Assembly: GCA_963678855.1 (NCBI GenBank)
Contig: OY787448.1
Span: 1,674,001 to 1,738,000 of the forward strand
Origin: F22 sp963678855
GTDB taxonomy: Bacteria > Bacteroidota > Bacteroidia > Bacteroidales > Bacteroidaceae
DNA length: 64,000 nucleotides
Reading direction: 5' to 3'
Shown here: positions 53,071 through 61,510 of the stretch, in pieces
How positions within the stretch are numbered: position 1 is the stretch's first letter
Layout: every line of letters starts with the position of its first letter
The notes under the pieces: generated by a model
Told to the model about the DNA's origin: nothing
The model's database searches: none
The model's input: only the letters and a program-made list of their open reading frames with translations
Made by a program: the position numbers and the translations under genes

Positions 53071-53403
53071 CTATTTCAGTTTAGGATTATTGATATGTCT
53101 TTCTTTATCTCTTTGAGTCTTTTTTTCGATGTTCTTTTGTAGGCTTTCGGTGAGGTCTACACCAGTTTGGTTGGCTATGCAGAGTAGGACCCAAAGTACA
53201 TCGGTGAGTTCGTCTCCTATCTCTTTTTCTTCACCTGGCTTAAAGCTCTGGTCGCCATATGTGCGGGACATAATGCGAGCCAATTCGCCAACTTCTTCGG
53301 TTAAAATGGCCATGTTGGTCAGTTCGCTAAAGTAGCGCACCCCATGGGTTTTAATCCATTTGTCGACTAGCTCTTGGGCCTCTTTCAAGCTAATGTCTTC
53401 CAT
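53071..53403 (-). CDS. MazG-like nucleotide pyrophosphohydrolase
   Basis: A 110-residue all-alpha NTP pyrophosphatase. The metal-binding pattern is EEVGELARIM (ExxE) followed by EIGDELTDVLWVLLCIAN (ExxD), as in MazG/iMazG and dUTPase-type enzymes. It probably hydrolyses non-canonical or excess dNTPs. It sits between dtd and deoC with one-base gaps, forming a compact quality-control and salvage operon. Confidence 0.85.
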   Translation of the reverse strand: MEDISLKEAQELVDKWIKTHGVRYFSELTNMAILTEEVGELARIMSRTYGDQSFKPGEEKEIGDELTDVLWVLLCIANQTGVDLTESLQKNIEKKTQRDKERHINNPKLK

Positions 53404-53404
53404 A

Positions 53405-53920
53405 TTATTCTTTATTATTGCTGTCGATTAATATCGTAACGGGACCGTCGTTGACTAAGCCTACTTCCATCATGGCACCAAACTCTCCCGTTTCTACAGG
53501 GCGACCAAGTGCATGACTCAAGGCTTTGCAAAACCCTTCATATATAGGTACTGCATAATCGTGACCAGCTGCGCGTATATAGGAAGGTCGGTTGCCTTTC
53601 TTGACTAATGCGTGTAGTGTGAATTGGCTAACGACTAGTATATTGCCTTCCACGTCTACAATAGAACGATTCATCACGCCCTCCTCGTCATTAAATACAC
53701 GAAGGCCTATCACCTTTTTAACTAGCCATTGTACGCTGGGCATATGCTGTAGATGTTTCGCTGTAGCTTCTTTCTTATGTAGAGTTAGATACTCTTTTGC
53801 GTGGGCTTCATCTTCAGTACTTACTCCAAACAAAATCATGTAACCATGTTGGATTTGACCTACTGTTTTACCTTCCACATTTACATGAGCTTCTTGCACG
53901 CGTTGAATGACTAATCGCAT
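53405..53920 (-). CDS. dtd: D-aminoacyl-tRNA deacylase, with internal insertion
   Basis: Dtd removes D-amino acids (and glycine) from mischarged tRNA. The 171-residue protein has MRLVIQRVQEAHVNVEG, the active-site SQFTLHA, GNRPSYIRAA and the C-terminal NDGPVTI motif. It is about 20 residues longer than the usual 145-150. The extra piece, about residues 41-62 (AKEYLTLHKKEATAKHLQHMP), lies between the first strand pair and WLVKKV. Catalytic motifs are intact, so it is probably active. Confidence 0.93.
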   Translation of the reverse strand: MRLVIQRVQEAHVNVEGKTVGQIQHGYMILFGVSTEDEAHAKEYLTLHKKEATAKHLQHMPSVQWLVKKVIGLRVFNDEEGVMNRSIVDVEGNILVVSQFTLHALVKKGNRPSYIRAAGHDYAVPIYEGFCKALSHALGRPVETGEFGAMMEVGLVNDGPVTILIDSNNKE

Positions 53921-53956
53921 CTTTTTTTCTTTATGGGTTAACGGGACAAAGTTAGC

Positions 53957-55837
53957 TTATTCTTTCGTTTGGTGAAAGAAATCGTAGATTATTTTCCCTT
54001 TGCTTGAACCAACCACGTTGGCAATATCTTGCTCGCTACTTTCTTTAATACGCTTCACACTTTTGAAAGTTTTCAGAAGTATATCCTTTGTCTTTGGTCC
54101 AATTCCTGGAATGGAATCCAGCTCCGATTGTACTTGTTTCTTACTGCGTTTATCCCTGTGAAATGTAATCGCAAACCGGTGCACTTCGTCCTGTATCTGT
54201 TCCAGTAAGTGAAATAGGGGAGTTTGTGGATGGATACCTATATGTAGTGCAGGGCTACCAAATAGGAGCTCGCTTGTTCTATGGCGTCTGTCTTTTGCTA
54301 GACCTGCTATTGGTATATCTAAGTGTAGCTCGTCTACAACAACTTGTCTAATGGCCTCCATTTGCCCCTTACCGCCATCAGCAATAATCAGGTTGGGCAA
54401 TGTATCGCCTTCTTCTTTTAAGCGGCTGTATCGCCTTCTAACGATCTCACGCATGGATGCGTAGTCGTCAGGTCCTTCTACCGTTTTGATATTGTATTTT
54501 CTGTATTCTTTTTTCGCAGGTTTACCCATCTTAAAGACTACACACGCCGCAACTGCACTATCTCCTGATATGTTGGAATTGTCAAAGCTTTCTATCCAAA
54601 CGGGCATTTTTTCAAGTTGCAGCGCATCTTGTAATGTCTTCAGGATGCGCGCACTCCTTTGCGATGGATCTAACTTATCTCTTTGATTCATCCTATCTAC
54701 CTTGTACTGTTTGACATTTAAGTCGGATAGGTCTAATAGTTTACGCTTATCTCCTCGTTGTGGGATAGTCAATGTGATTTCATCCATGCCCAGTTGAACT
54801 GGAAAAGGGATCACAATTTCTTTGGCTGTACTTCCAAATCGTTGACGCATTTCTGTAATACCTAGCGCCAGAATATCTTCTTTGGTCTCGTTCATGCGAA
54901 TCTGATATTCGAAGGTATAGGCCATATTAATTGCCCCATTCTTAATATGTAGGTAATTAATATAAGCTGCTTGGCCTTCTTCAATTGCAATAGAAAAGAC
55001 ATCGATATTCTTATAGGTGTTCGGAACAATCTCCGATTTGCTTCGGTAGTTCTCTAATGCCTGGTATCTCCGTTTGACCGCTTCGGCTTCTTCAAACTCG
55101 AGTTTCTCTGCATGAGCCATCATCTTAGTATGTAGGTTCTCGCTCAGCTCTTTGACATTCCCTTGTAAGATTTCTTTAATCTCAACAATCTGTTTATTGT
55201 AGTCTTCTAAACTGATTTTACCAACACAGGGCCCCTGACATTTATGGATATGATAATCCAAACAAACTTTGTATTTTCCCTCTGCTATCTTTTCTGGAGA
55301 TAAATTGAGATTACAACTGCGCAGCTTGTATTGACTTCGGATCAATTCGAGTAGGGTAAAACAAGTGCCCATATGACTATAAGGACCAAAGTAATTACTT
55401 CCATTCTTTTTTATTTGACGAGTCTTTCTTACTCTTGGGAAGTACTCGTTTTCAATCACAATGCTCGGGTAGGTTTTGTCGTCTTTTAGTAAGACGTTGT
55501 ACCTTGGCTTGTGTTCTTTGATCAGATTATTTTCCAAAAGAAGGGCATCTGCTTCGCTGCGCACAACAATGTATCTTATGTCTGCAATCTTACTGACAAG
55601 CACCCTAGTCTTCCCAGGTTCGTGCTGTTTACTGAAGTAAGAGAGGACTCGTTTCTTTAGGTTCTTTGCTTTCCCAACATAGATGATTTTGCTATTGTAA
55701 TCTCTATATTGATATACGCCCGGACTATCTGGAAGAGTAGACACAACAAGTTTAAGGCGTGCTAAGCGCGCCTTATTTCCTTCTTTTTCTAAAGCTTTGA
55801 GTTTAACTTCTTCGGGTAGGGAATCTTGTTTAGTCAT
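53957..55837 (-). CDS. uvrC: Excinuclease ABC subunit C
   Basis: UvrC makes both incisions around lesions in nucleotide excision repair. The 626-residue protein has the GIY-YIG nuclease (PGVYQYRDYNSKIIYVGKAKNLKKRV) near residues 35-70, a UvrB-binding UVR segment (about residues 210-250), the RNase H-like endonuclease with ESFDNSNISGDSAVAACVVF and IADGGKGQMEA, and a C-terminal helix-hairpin-helix pair (SIPGIGPKTKDILLKTF). Full length. It lies between apt and dtd. Confidence 0.97.
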   Translation of the reverse strand: MTKQDSLPEEVKLKALEKEGNKARLARLKLVVSTLPDSPGVYQYRDYNSKIIYVGKAKNLKKRVLSYFSKQHEPGKTRVLVSKIADIRYIVVRSEADALLLENNLIKEHKPRYNVLLKDDKTYPSIVIENEYFPRVRKTRQIKKNGSNYFGPYSHMGTCFTLLELIRSQYKLRSCNLNLSPEKIAEGKYKVCLDYHIHKCQGPCVGKISLEDYNKQIVEIKEILQGNVKELSENLHTKMMAHAEKLEFEEAEAVKRRYQALENYRSKSEIVPNTYKNIDVFSIAIEEGQAAYINYLHIKNGAINMAYTFEYQIRMNETKEDILALGITEMRQRFGSTAKEIVIPFPVQLGMDEITLTIPQRGDKRKLLDLSDLNVKQYKVDRMNQRDKLDPSQRSARILKTLQDALQLEKMPVWIESFDNSNISGDSAVAACVVFKMGKPAKKEYRKYNIKTVEGPDDYASMREIVRRRYSRLKEEGDTLPNLIIADGGKGQMEAIRQVVVDELHLDIPIAGLAKDRRHRTSELLFGSPALHIGIHPQTPLFHLLEQIQDEVHRFAITFHRDKRSKKQVQSELDSIPGIGPKTKDILLKTFKSVKRIKESSEQDIANVVGSSKGKIIYDFFHQTKE

Positions 55838-55898
55838 ATATTCTTTCCTTAATAATCTGTTGAGGTGACGTGGGTACTGCGATGTGTGTAGAGGGAAT

Positions 55899-55940
55899 TA
55901 GAGCTAGATAGTCCATCGTATGATAGTTTATCTAGCTCTA
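55899..55940 (-). terminator. Hairpin between apt and uvrC
   Basis: TAGAGCTAGATA (55899-55910) pairs with TATCTAGCTCTA (55929-55940), 12 bp, 14 bases after the apt stop. There is no strong T tract in the minus direction; it may attenuate or stabilise. Confidence 0.55.
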
Positions 55941-55953
55941 GTATCTTGTGCTT

Positions 55954-56487
55954 TTACTCTCCTTCTACGTGAAGAACCGATTGTATTTCTACTTCTCTAG
56001 TGAAAGCACCTCGTCCGTTTAGATCATCCAATTCGATGATGAAATTGGCGTACATTTTTGCTGGGCTCATCTTGTGAACAAGGTTGCAAGCAGCTACCAT
56101 AGTGCCACCTGTTGCAAGTAGGTCATCGTGTAGAAGCACGACGTCTCCTTCTTCTACAGCGTCCTTGTGAATCTGAATAGAGTCTGTGCCGTATTCTTTG
56201 TTGTATGATTCTTCTAGGACTTCAGCTGGCAACTTGCCAGGCTTTCTGATTGGCACAAAACCGACTCCCAATCGAGTCGCAAGGATAGGCCCCATGATAA
56301 AGCCTCGGCTTTCAATACCGACAACCTTGGTGATACCTTTGTCTTTATACATATCATACAAGGTGTCCGATAGGATTTGCATGCACTCAGGGCTCTTAAA
56401 TAGAGTCGTTACGTCCTTGAATTGAATTCCTGGGATTGGAAAGTCTGGGACGTTTCTCAAGTTCTTTAGGAGGATTTCTTCCTTCAT
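55954..56487 (-). CDS. apt: Adenine phosphoribosyltransferase
   Basis: Apt salvages adenine to AMP using PRPP. The 177-residue cytosolic enzyme contains IPGIQFKDVTTLFK, GIESRGFIMGPILA, RKPGKLPAEV and the PRPP-binding motif VVLLHDDLLATGGTMVAA. Length is typical. The promoter is unclear; the gene follows mnmG with a 90-base gap that carries a parS-like palindrome. Confidence 0.95.
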   Translation of the reverse strand: MKEEILLKNLRNVPDFPIPGIQFKDVTTLFKSPECMQILSDTLYDMYKDKGITKVVGIESRGFIMGPILATRLGVGFVPIRKPGKLPAEVLEESYNKEYGTDSIQIHKDAVEEGDVVLLHDDLLATGGTMVAACNLVHKMSPAKMYANFIIELDDLNGRGAFTREVEIQSVLHVEGE

Positions 56488-56520
56488 ACTCAGTCGTTTT
56501 TATAAGTTTTGTAGAGTAAT

Positions 56521-56536
56521 GGTTCCACGTGGAACA
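56521..56536. promoter_or_regulatory. parS-like centromere site
   Basis: GGTTCCACGTGGAACA contains a perfect 14-bp palindrome (56522-56535) and differs from a symmetric TGTTCCACGTGGAACA at one base. The core CACGTG and flanks match the ParB-binding consensus TGTTNCACGTGAAACA closely. It sits in the mnmG-apt spacer. parA/parB are not in the window. Confidence 0.6.
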
Positions 56537-56577
56537 CTGCCCTAGTTTTATATATTTCTTTGTTGAATGACAGCTTC

Positions 56578-58473
56578 TTATCTGCCGCTTAGCACCAGTA
56601 GCACATTGATGTCGTTAGGAGAAACTCCAGGAATACGACTCGCTTGCGCAATGGTTTCAGGATCAATTTGAGTCAACTTCTGACGAGCTTCTGTGGACAA
56701 AGCTTGAATCTCGCTGTAGTCAAATTTGCCCTTGATGTTGATTGCCTCAAGGCGTTGTAACTTGTCGGCGATAGCACGCTCGCGGTTGATGTATCCATCG
56801 TACTTGATTCTGATCTCAAGCGCTTCGATAACCTCTTCGATGTCTAACTGAATAGCTTCTGCTTCTTCTTTGACCTTTTTGATTTCCTTCTTAAGGGCAG
56901 GGACAAACTCAGCCAACTGCATGATAGTCAATTGAGGACGAGCAATCAAAGCATTCAATTTGCAACCGTGTGCTAGTGGGGCAGTGCCTGCCTTCTCCAA
57001 AGAGTCGTTTATCTTTTGTGGCTTGATAGAATATCCTTGTACGAAATCTTGAAGATGTGCTATCCATTTTGTCTTTTCTTGAAGACGAGTGATACGCTCT
57101 TCAGAAACCAATCCTAGCTTGTGACCCTTTGGTGTCAAACGGACATCGGCATCATCTTGTCGAAGCAAGATGCGGTATTCGGCACGAGAGGTAAACATGC
57201 GGTAGGGTTCATCGACTCCCTTGGTAACCAAGTCGTCAATCAGGACACCAATATAAGCTTCGTCTCTTTTCAATACAAATGCATCACCACCAATACATTG
57301 TTGGTGCGCATTGATACCTGCAATCAAACCTTGACCTGCTGCTTCTTCATAGCCTGTCGTTCCGTTTACTTGACCAGCAAAGAACAAACCTTTGACTTTC
57401 TTGGTTTCTAGTGTGTGGGTCAATTGTGTCGGGTCGAAGAAATCGTATTCGATAGCATAACCTGGTCGGTAAACAACCACATCTCTAAAAGCAGGAATTT
57501 GTCTTAAGGCTTCTAGTTGCACATCCATAGGAAGGGATGATGAGAAACCATTTAAGTATAGTTCTTGTGTAGTCTCTCCCTCTGGCTCCAAGAACAACTG
57601 GTGCTGTACCTTGTCTGGGAAAGTTACAATCTTCGTTTCAATACTAGGGCAATAACGAGGACCTATACTTTGAATCTGTCCGTTGTAGAGTGGGGAGTCG
57701 TCCAAGCCCCCGTTTAGGATTTTGTGTACCTTCTCGTTGGTGAAGCAAGTCCAGCAGCTCAACTGTTTGAGTTGGCGTTGGTCGGGATCCATAAAACTAA
57801 ATTTGTGGAAGTCGCTTTCGCCATCTTGCACTTCCATGTCTTCGAAGTGTACACTGCGAGCGTCAATACGAACAGGGGTACCCGTTTTCATGCGACCCAT
57901 CTCAATACCTAGCTTAGTGATAGATTCTGTTAGTTCATAACTTGCAGGCTCTGCTGTACGTCCACCAGGGATTTGTACCTTGCCCACATGCATCAACCCA
58001 TTCAAGAATGTACCAGCTGTAAGGATGACAGTCTTGGCACGAATCACTTGCTCTAACAAAGTGCGTACACCTGTGACAGCACCATCTTTGGTCAAGAGTT
58101 CCGTTACAGTATCTTGCCAGATATGTAGGTTGGGTGTGTTCTCGAGAATCTCGCGCCACATCCAGCTATATTTGTTTCTGTCGCATTGAGCTCTTGGACT
58201 CCACATGGCAGGTCCTTTTGAGCGGTTCAACATGCGGAATTGGATAGAAGTAGCATCTGTTACATAGCCCATGTATCCTCCTAGTGCGTCAATCTCGCGG
58301 ACAATCTGTCCTTTGGCGATTCCACCGATAGCAGGGTTACAACTCATCTGAGCTATCTTGTTCATATCCATAGTAATTAAGCACGTCTTGGAGCCAAGGC
58401 GTGCTGCTGCGGAAGCCGCCTCGCATCCTGCATGGCCAGCTCCGATCACAATGACATCGTAAGTAAAATTCAT
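56578..58473 (-). CDS. mnmG: tRNA uridine-5-carboxymethylaminomethyl modification enzyme
   Basis: MnmG (GidA), with MnmE, installs carboxymethylaminomethyl groups at U34 of certain tRNAs using FAD, NADH and methylene-THF. The 631-residue protein has the FAD-binding VIGAGHAGCEAASAAARLG at the N-terminus, SCNPAIGGIAKGQIVREIDALGG with the catalytic cysteine region, FAGQVNGTTGYEEAAGQGLIAG, and the C-terminal helical domain ending RIPGVSPNDINVLLVLSGR. Full length. Own minus-strand promoter. Confidence 0.97.
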   Translation of the reverse strand: MNFTYDVIVIGAGHAGCEAASAAARLGSKTCLITMDMNKIAQMSCNPAIGGIAKGQIVREIDALGGYMGYVTDATSIQFRMLNRSKGPAMWSPRAQCDRNKYSWMWREILENTPNLHIWQDTVTELLTKDGAVTGVRTLLEQVIRAKTVILTAGTFLNGLMHVGKVQIPGGRTAEPASYELTESITKLGIEMGRMKTGTPVRIDARSVHFEDMEVQDGESDFHKFSFMDPDQRQLKQLSCWTCFTNEKVHKILNGGLDDSPLYNGQIQSIGPRYCPSIETKIVTFPDKVQHQLFLEPEGETTQELYLNGFSSSLPMDVQLEALRQIPAFRDVVVYRPGYAIEYDFFDPTQLTHTLETKKVKGLFFAGQVNGTTGYEEAAGQGLIAGINAHQQCIGGDAFVLKRDEAYIGVLIDDLVTKGVDEPYRMFTSRAEYRILLRQDDADVRLTPKGHKLGLVSEERITRLQEKTKWIAHLQDFVQGYSIKPQKINDSLEKAGTAPLAHGCKLNALIARPQLTIMQLAEFVPALKKEIKKVKEEAEAIQLDIEEVIEALEIRIKYDGYINRERAIADKLQRLEAINIKGKFDYSEIQALSTEARQKLTQIDPETIAQASRIPGVSPNDINVLLVLSGR

Positions 58474-58492
58474 TTGTCTTATTTCTTTACTA

Positions 58493-58500
58493 CAAAATTA
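58493..58500 (-). promoter_or_regulatory. -7 element of mnmG
   Basis: Minus-strand TAATTTTG, 19 bases before the mnmG ATG. Confidence 0.5.
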
Positions 58501-58584
58501 CGGGGAAAATGGGACATAGTCAAACGTTTGGTCTTAAAAGAAAATAAACAAAACTTCCTGACTATTTGGATACTACTGTGTTTT

Positions 58585-59004
58585 CTACAGCGTTTTGAGC
58601 AGTGTCAAAGCTTTGTCTTCTTCAGCTTCCATGATTTCACGCTCTCCAGGACCCTTGTCGTCAATTCCGCACAGGTGAAGAATGCCATGAATAATCGTGC
58701 GGTGAAGCTCTTGCTCGTAGCTCGGTGCAAACTGTTCTGCATTGGTGCGCACGGTGTCTAATGAGATAAAAAGATCACCTGAGATAATGTCACCTCTACA
58801 GTAATCAAAAGTGATAATGTCGGTGTAGTAGTCATGTTGCAAGTACTGCTTGTTGACTTCCAAAATCTTTTCATCATCACAGAAGATATAGTTGATGTCT
58901 CCAGCGCGCAAGTCGAATGTTTGAGCAACTGCGTGAATCCATTGAGTCATCTTGTTTTGGTCGATAGCAGGCATATCAATGCTATCTGCGTGATATTGAA
59001 TCAT
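58585..59004 (-). CDS. ybeY: Endoribonuclease YbeY
   Basis: YbeY is a zinc-dependent RNase for 16S rRNA maturation and ribosome quality control. The 139-residue protein has the metal motif in HGILHLCGIDDKGPGEREIM. The first two histidines (HxxxH) are present, but the third ligand, usually His in GYDH, is replaced by Asp (GIDD), a form I believe is common in Bacteroidota. It follows the SpmAB-like gene by 27 bases. Confidence 0.92.
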   Translation of the reverse strand: MIQYHADSIDMPAIDQNKMTQWIHAVAQTFDLRAGDINYIFCDDEKILEVNKQYLQHDYYTDIITFDYCRGDIISGDLFISLDTVRTNAEQFAPSYEQELHRTIIHGILHLCGIDDKGPGEREIMEAEEDKALTLLKTL

Positions 59005-59031
59005 AATGTAAAATCTTTAATAGTAGGGATG

Positions 59032-60264
59032 TTATCCAAAAAATAAGTAGCTAATTACAATGGCTGCTACAATCCCAGCGGCGTCAGCTATCAGTCCGCA
59101 GGTCACAGCATAACGTGTATCTTTGATATTTACGCTACCAAAATACACTGCTAAGATATAGAAAGTGGTATCGGCTGCTCCACGTAAGATACAGCTGGTG
59201 CGCCCGACAAAACTATCTGCACCATAAGTCTTCATGGCATCAACCATCAAGCCCGATGCGCCACTGCCGCTAAGAGGACGCATAAGTCCAGTTGGCAAAG
59301 CAGGCACGAAACGATTGTCTATTCCCACTAGATCCAAGCTTGCCCCAATAGAAGCCACCACCATGTCCATCGCTCCTGAAGCGCGGAATACTCCAATGGC
59401 CACTAAGAAGCCCACAAGATAAGGGATGATGCGCACAGCTGTCTTAAACCCATCTTTGGCGCCTTCAACAAATGCTTCAAAAACATTAATCTTGCGTCTT
59501 ACCCCTGAAAGGATAAAAGTGATGATAGCACCAAAGAGTATCACATTGGCAATCAACTGAGAAGATGAATTGATTTGTTCTTTAGTAAAGTGCACAAAAG
59601 CATATCCTATAGCCGAGAAGAAAATAGACATGCCTAATATAAACAAGAACATGGTACGATTCCACATGGATATACGTTGTCGTATGCTGACGGCAGTAAT
59701 CCCAGCTATGGTCGCAATTAGCGTGCTGAGTAAGATTGGGATAAAGATATCCGAAGGATTCTGTGCTGCACACTGCGCACGCATCACCATAATACTTACA
59801 GGGATAATGACCAAGCCAGATGTATTCATCACCAGAAACATAATCATGGGATTACTGGCACGCTCCTTATGTGGATTCAATTCTTGAAGCTCTTCCATTG
59901 CTTTTAGGCCCATGGGGGTGGCTGCGTTGTCTAGTCCCAACATATTGGCTGCTATATTCATAAAGATAGATCCCATTACGGGATGACCTTTGGGAATATC
60001 TGGAAATAGTTTGGATAGAAGAGGCGATAATGCTTTGGCCATGCGTTGAATTAAACCGCTCTTTTCACCTATGCGTAAAATACCCAGCCACAAAGCGAGT
60101 ACACCTGTTAGGCCAATTGATATTTCAAAGGCGGTAGTACTAGAACTAAAAGTAGCATCGATGATTTCTTGAAAGGCACCCGTGTCTCCCCAGAAAACCA
60201 CTCGAATACAGGCAACTGCAAAGGCGATGAGAAAAAGAGCAACCCAAATGTAATTTAAGACCAT
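59032..60264 (-). CDS. Nucleoside-recognition (SpmA/SpmB fused) membrane protein
   Basis: A 410-residue inner-membrane protein with about ten hydrophobic segments. It contains two Gate/nucleoside-recognition domains, one like spore maturation protein SpmA (LGLDNAATPMGLKAMEELQELN) and one like SpmB (LPTGLMRPLSGSGASGLMVDAM), fused in one chain as is usual in Bacteroidota. The function outside spore formers is unknown. The ATG at 60264 is preferred because the longer frame overlaps the -7 element at 60283-60290. Confidence 0.85.
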   Translation of the reverse strand: MVLNYIWVALFLIAFAVACIRVVFWGDTGAFQEIIDATFSSSTTAFEISIGLTGVLALWLGILRIGEKSGLIQRMAKALSPLLSKLFPDIPKGHPVMGSIFMNIAANMLGLDNAATPMGLKAMEELQELNPHKERASNPMIMFLVMNTSGLVIIPVSIMVMRAQCAAQNPSDIFIPILLSTLIATIAGITAVSIRQRISMWNRTMFLFILGMSIFFSAIGYAFVHFTKEQINSSSQLIANVILFGAIITFILSGVRRKINVFEAFVEGAKDGFKTAVRIIPYLVGFLVAIGVFRASGAMDMVVASIGASLDLVGIDNRFVPALPTGLMRPLSGSGASGLMVDAMKTYGADSFVGRTSCILRGAADTTFYILAVYFGSVNIKDTRYAVTCGLIADAAGIVAAIVISYLFFG

Positions 60265-60282
60265 AAGCGTAGATTTGTATCG

Positions 60283-60290
60283 CAAAAATA
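60283..60290 (-). promoter_or_regulatory. -7 element of the SpmAB-ybeY operon
   Basis: Minus-strand TATTTTTG, 18 bases before the ATG at 60264. Confidence 0.5.
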
Positions 60291-60344
60291 GTAAATTGTT
60301 TTGGGATAGCTGGTTATTTTACTTTTTTTCTCGATGAGATTACT

Positions 60345-60352
60345 TATCTTTG
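60345..60352 (+). promoter_or_regulatory. -7 element of ruvB
   Basis: TATCTTTG, with a leader of about 80 bases before the ATG at 60438. A small hairpin ACACT/AGTGT lies in the leader near 60400-60417. Confidence 0.6.
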
Positions 60353-60437
60353 TGGACCGCATGCTTTGTATGTGGCTAGCTTTCCCTCATGGTATACTTA
60401 CACTGGAGGTGAAGTGTACTGATAAGACGTTCCAGCT

Positions 60438-61466
60438 ATGGTAGAAGATTTTGATATTCGCGAGGAGCAACAAACTGGTCGTGAGCGCGACTTTGAGAAT
60501 GCCCTGCGTCCCCTTACATTTAGTGACTTTAGTGGTCAAGACCACGTGGTGGAGAACCTGAGCATCTTTGTTCAGGCAGCTCGTTTACGTGGAGAAGCAC
60601 TAGACCATACTTTGTTGCACGGCCCTCCTGGGCTCGGTAAAACCACTTTGTCCAATATTATTGCCAATGAGCTAGGTGTTGGGTTTAAGTTGACCTCAGG
60701 ACCTGTTCTTGATAAGCCTGGAGACTTAGCTGGTGTGCTTACTAGCTTGGAACCCAATGACGTGTTGTTTATCGATGAAATTCATCGTTTATCCCCCGTT
60801 GTTGAGGAATACTTGTATTCTGCTATGGAGGATTACCGTATCGATATTATGATTGATAAAGGTCCATCAGCACGAAGCATTCAAATTGATCTAAGTCCTT
60901 TTACTTTAGTTGGTGCTACAACTCGTAGCGGACTCCTAACAGCTCCACTCCGTGCTCGCTTCGGAATCAATCTACACTTAGAGTATTATGATGAACGTAT
61001 CTTGGCTAAGATTGTAGAACGTTCAGCTTCTATCTTACAGGTGCCTTGTGATCACGAGGCTGCTTGCGAAATAGCATCTCGCAGTCGAGGAACTCCTCGT
61101 ATTGCCAATGCACTTTTGCGCCGTGTCCGTGATTTTGCTCAAGTCAAAGGAAATGGTAACATCGATGCAGAAATCGCATGCTTCGCTCTTGAAGCCTTGA
61201 ATATTGACAAACACGGTTTGGATGAAATCGACAATAAGATTTTATCGACTATTATAGACAAATTCCGTGGAGGGCCTGTAGGGCTGTCTACAATCGCTAC
61301 GGCGCTTGGAGAAGATACGGGAACTATTGAAGAAGTGTACGAGCCTTTCCTAATCAAAGAAGGATTTATGAAACGTACCCCTCGTGGACGTCAGGTCACT
61401 GATTTAGCTTATGAACATCTAAATCGTAATGGCTTGTTATTGAACGATGGACCAACCCTATTTTAA
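60438..61466 (+). CDS. ruvB: Holliday junction branch migration helicase RuvB
   Basis: RuvB is the hexameric AAA+ motor that drives branch migration with RuvA. The 342-residue protein has RPLTFSDFSGQDHVVENL, Walker A HGPPGLGKTTLSNIIA, Walker B DVLFIDEIHRLSP, sensor 1 GATTRSGLLTAPLRARFG with the arginine finger, and the C-terminal winged helix (GLSTIATALGEDTGTIEEVYEPFLI). Full length. ruvA is not adjacent. Confidence 0.97.
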   Translation: MVEDFDIREEQQTGRERDFENALRPLTFSDFSGQDHVVENLSIFVQAARLRGEALDHTLLHGPPGLGKTTLSNIIANELGVGFKLTSGPVLDKPGDLAGVLTSLEPNDVLFIDEIHRLSPVVEEYLYSAMEDYRIDIMIDKGPSARSIQIDLSPFTLVGATTRSGLLTAPLRARFGINLHLEYYDERILAKIVERSASILQVPCDHEAACEIASRSRGTPRIANALLRRVRDFAQVKGNGNIDAEIACFALEALNIDKHGLDEIDNKILSTIIDKFRGGPVGLSTIATALGEDTGTIEEVYEPFLIKEGFMKRTPRGRQVTDLAYEHLNRNGLLLNDGPTLF

Positions 61467-61510
61467 TCAAAATTAAACAACTACTAGCGTAGTATAAAAG
61501 ATAAACGAAC

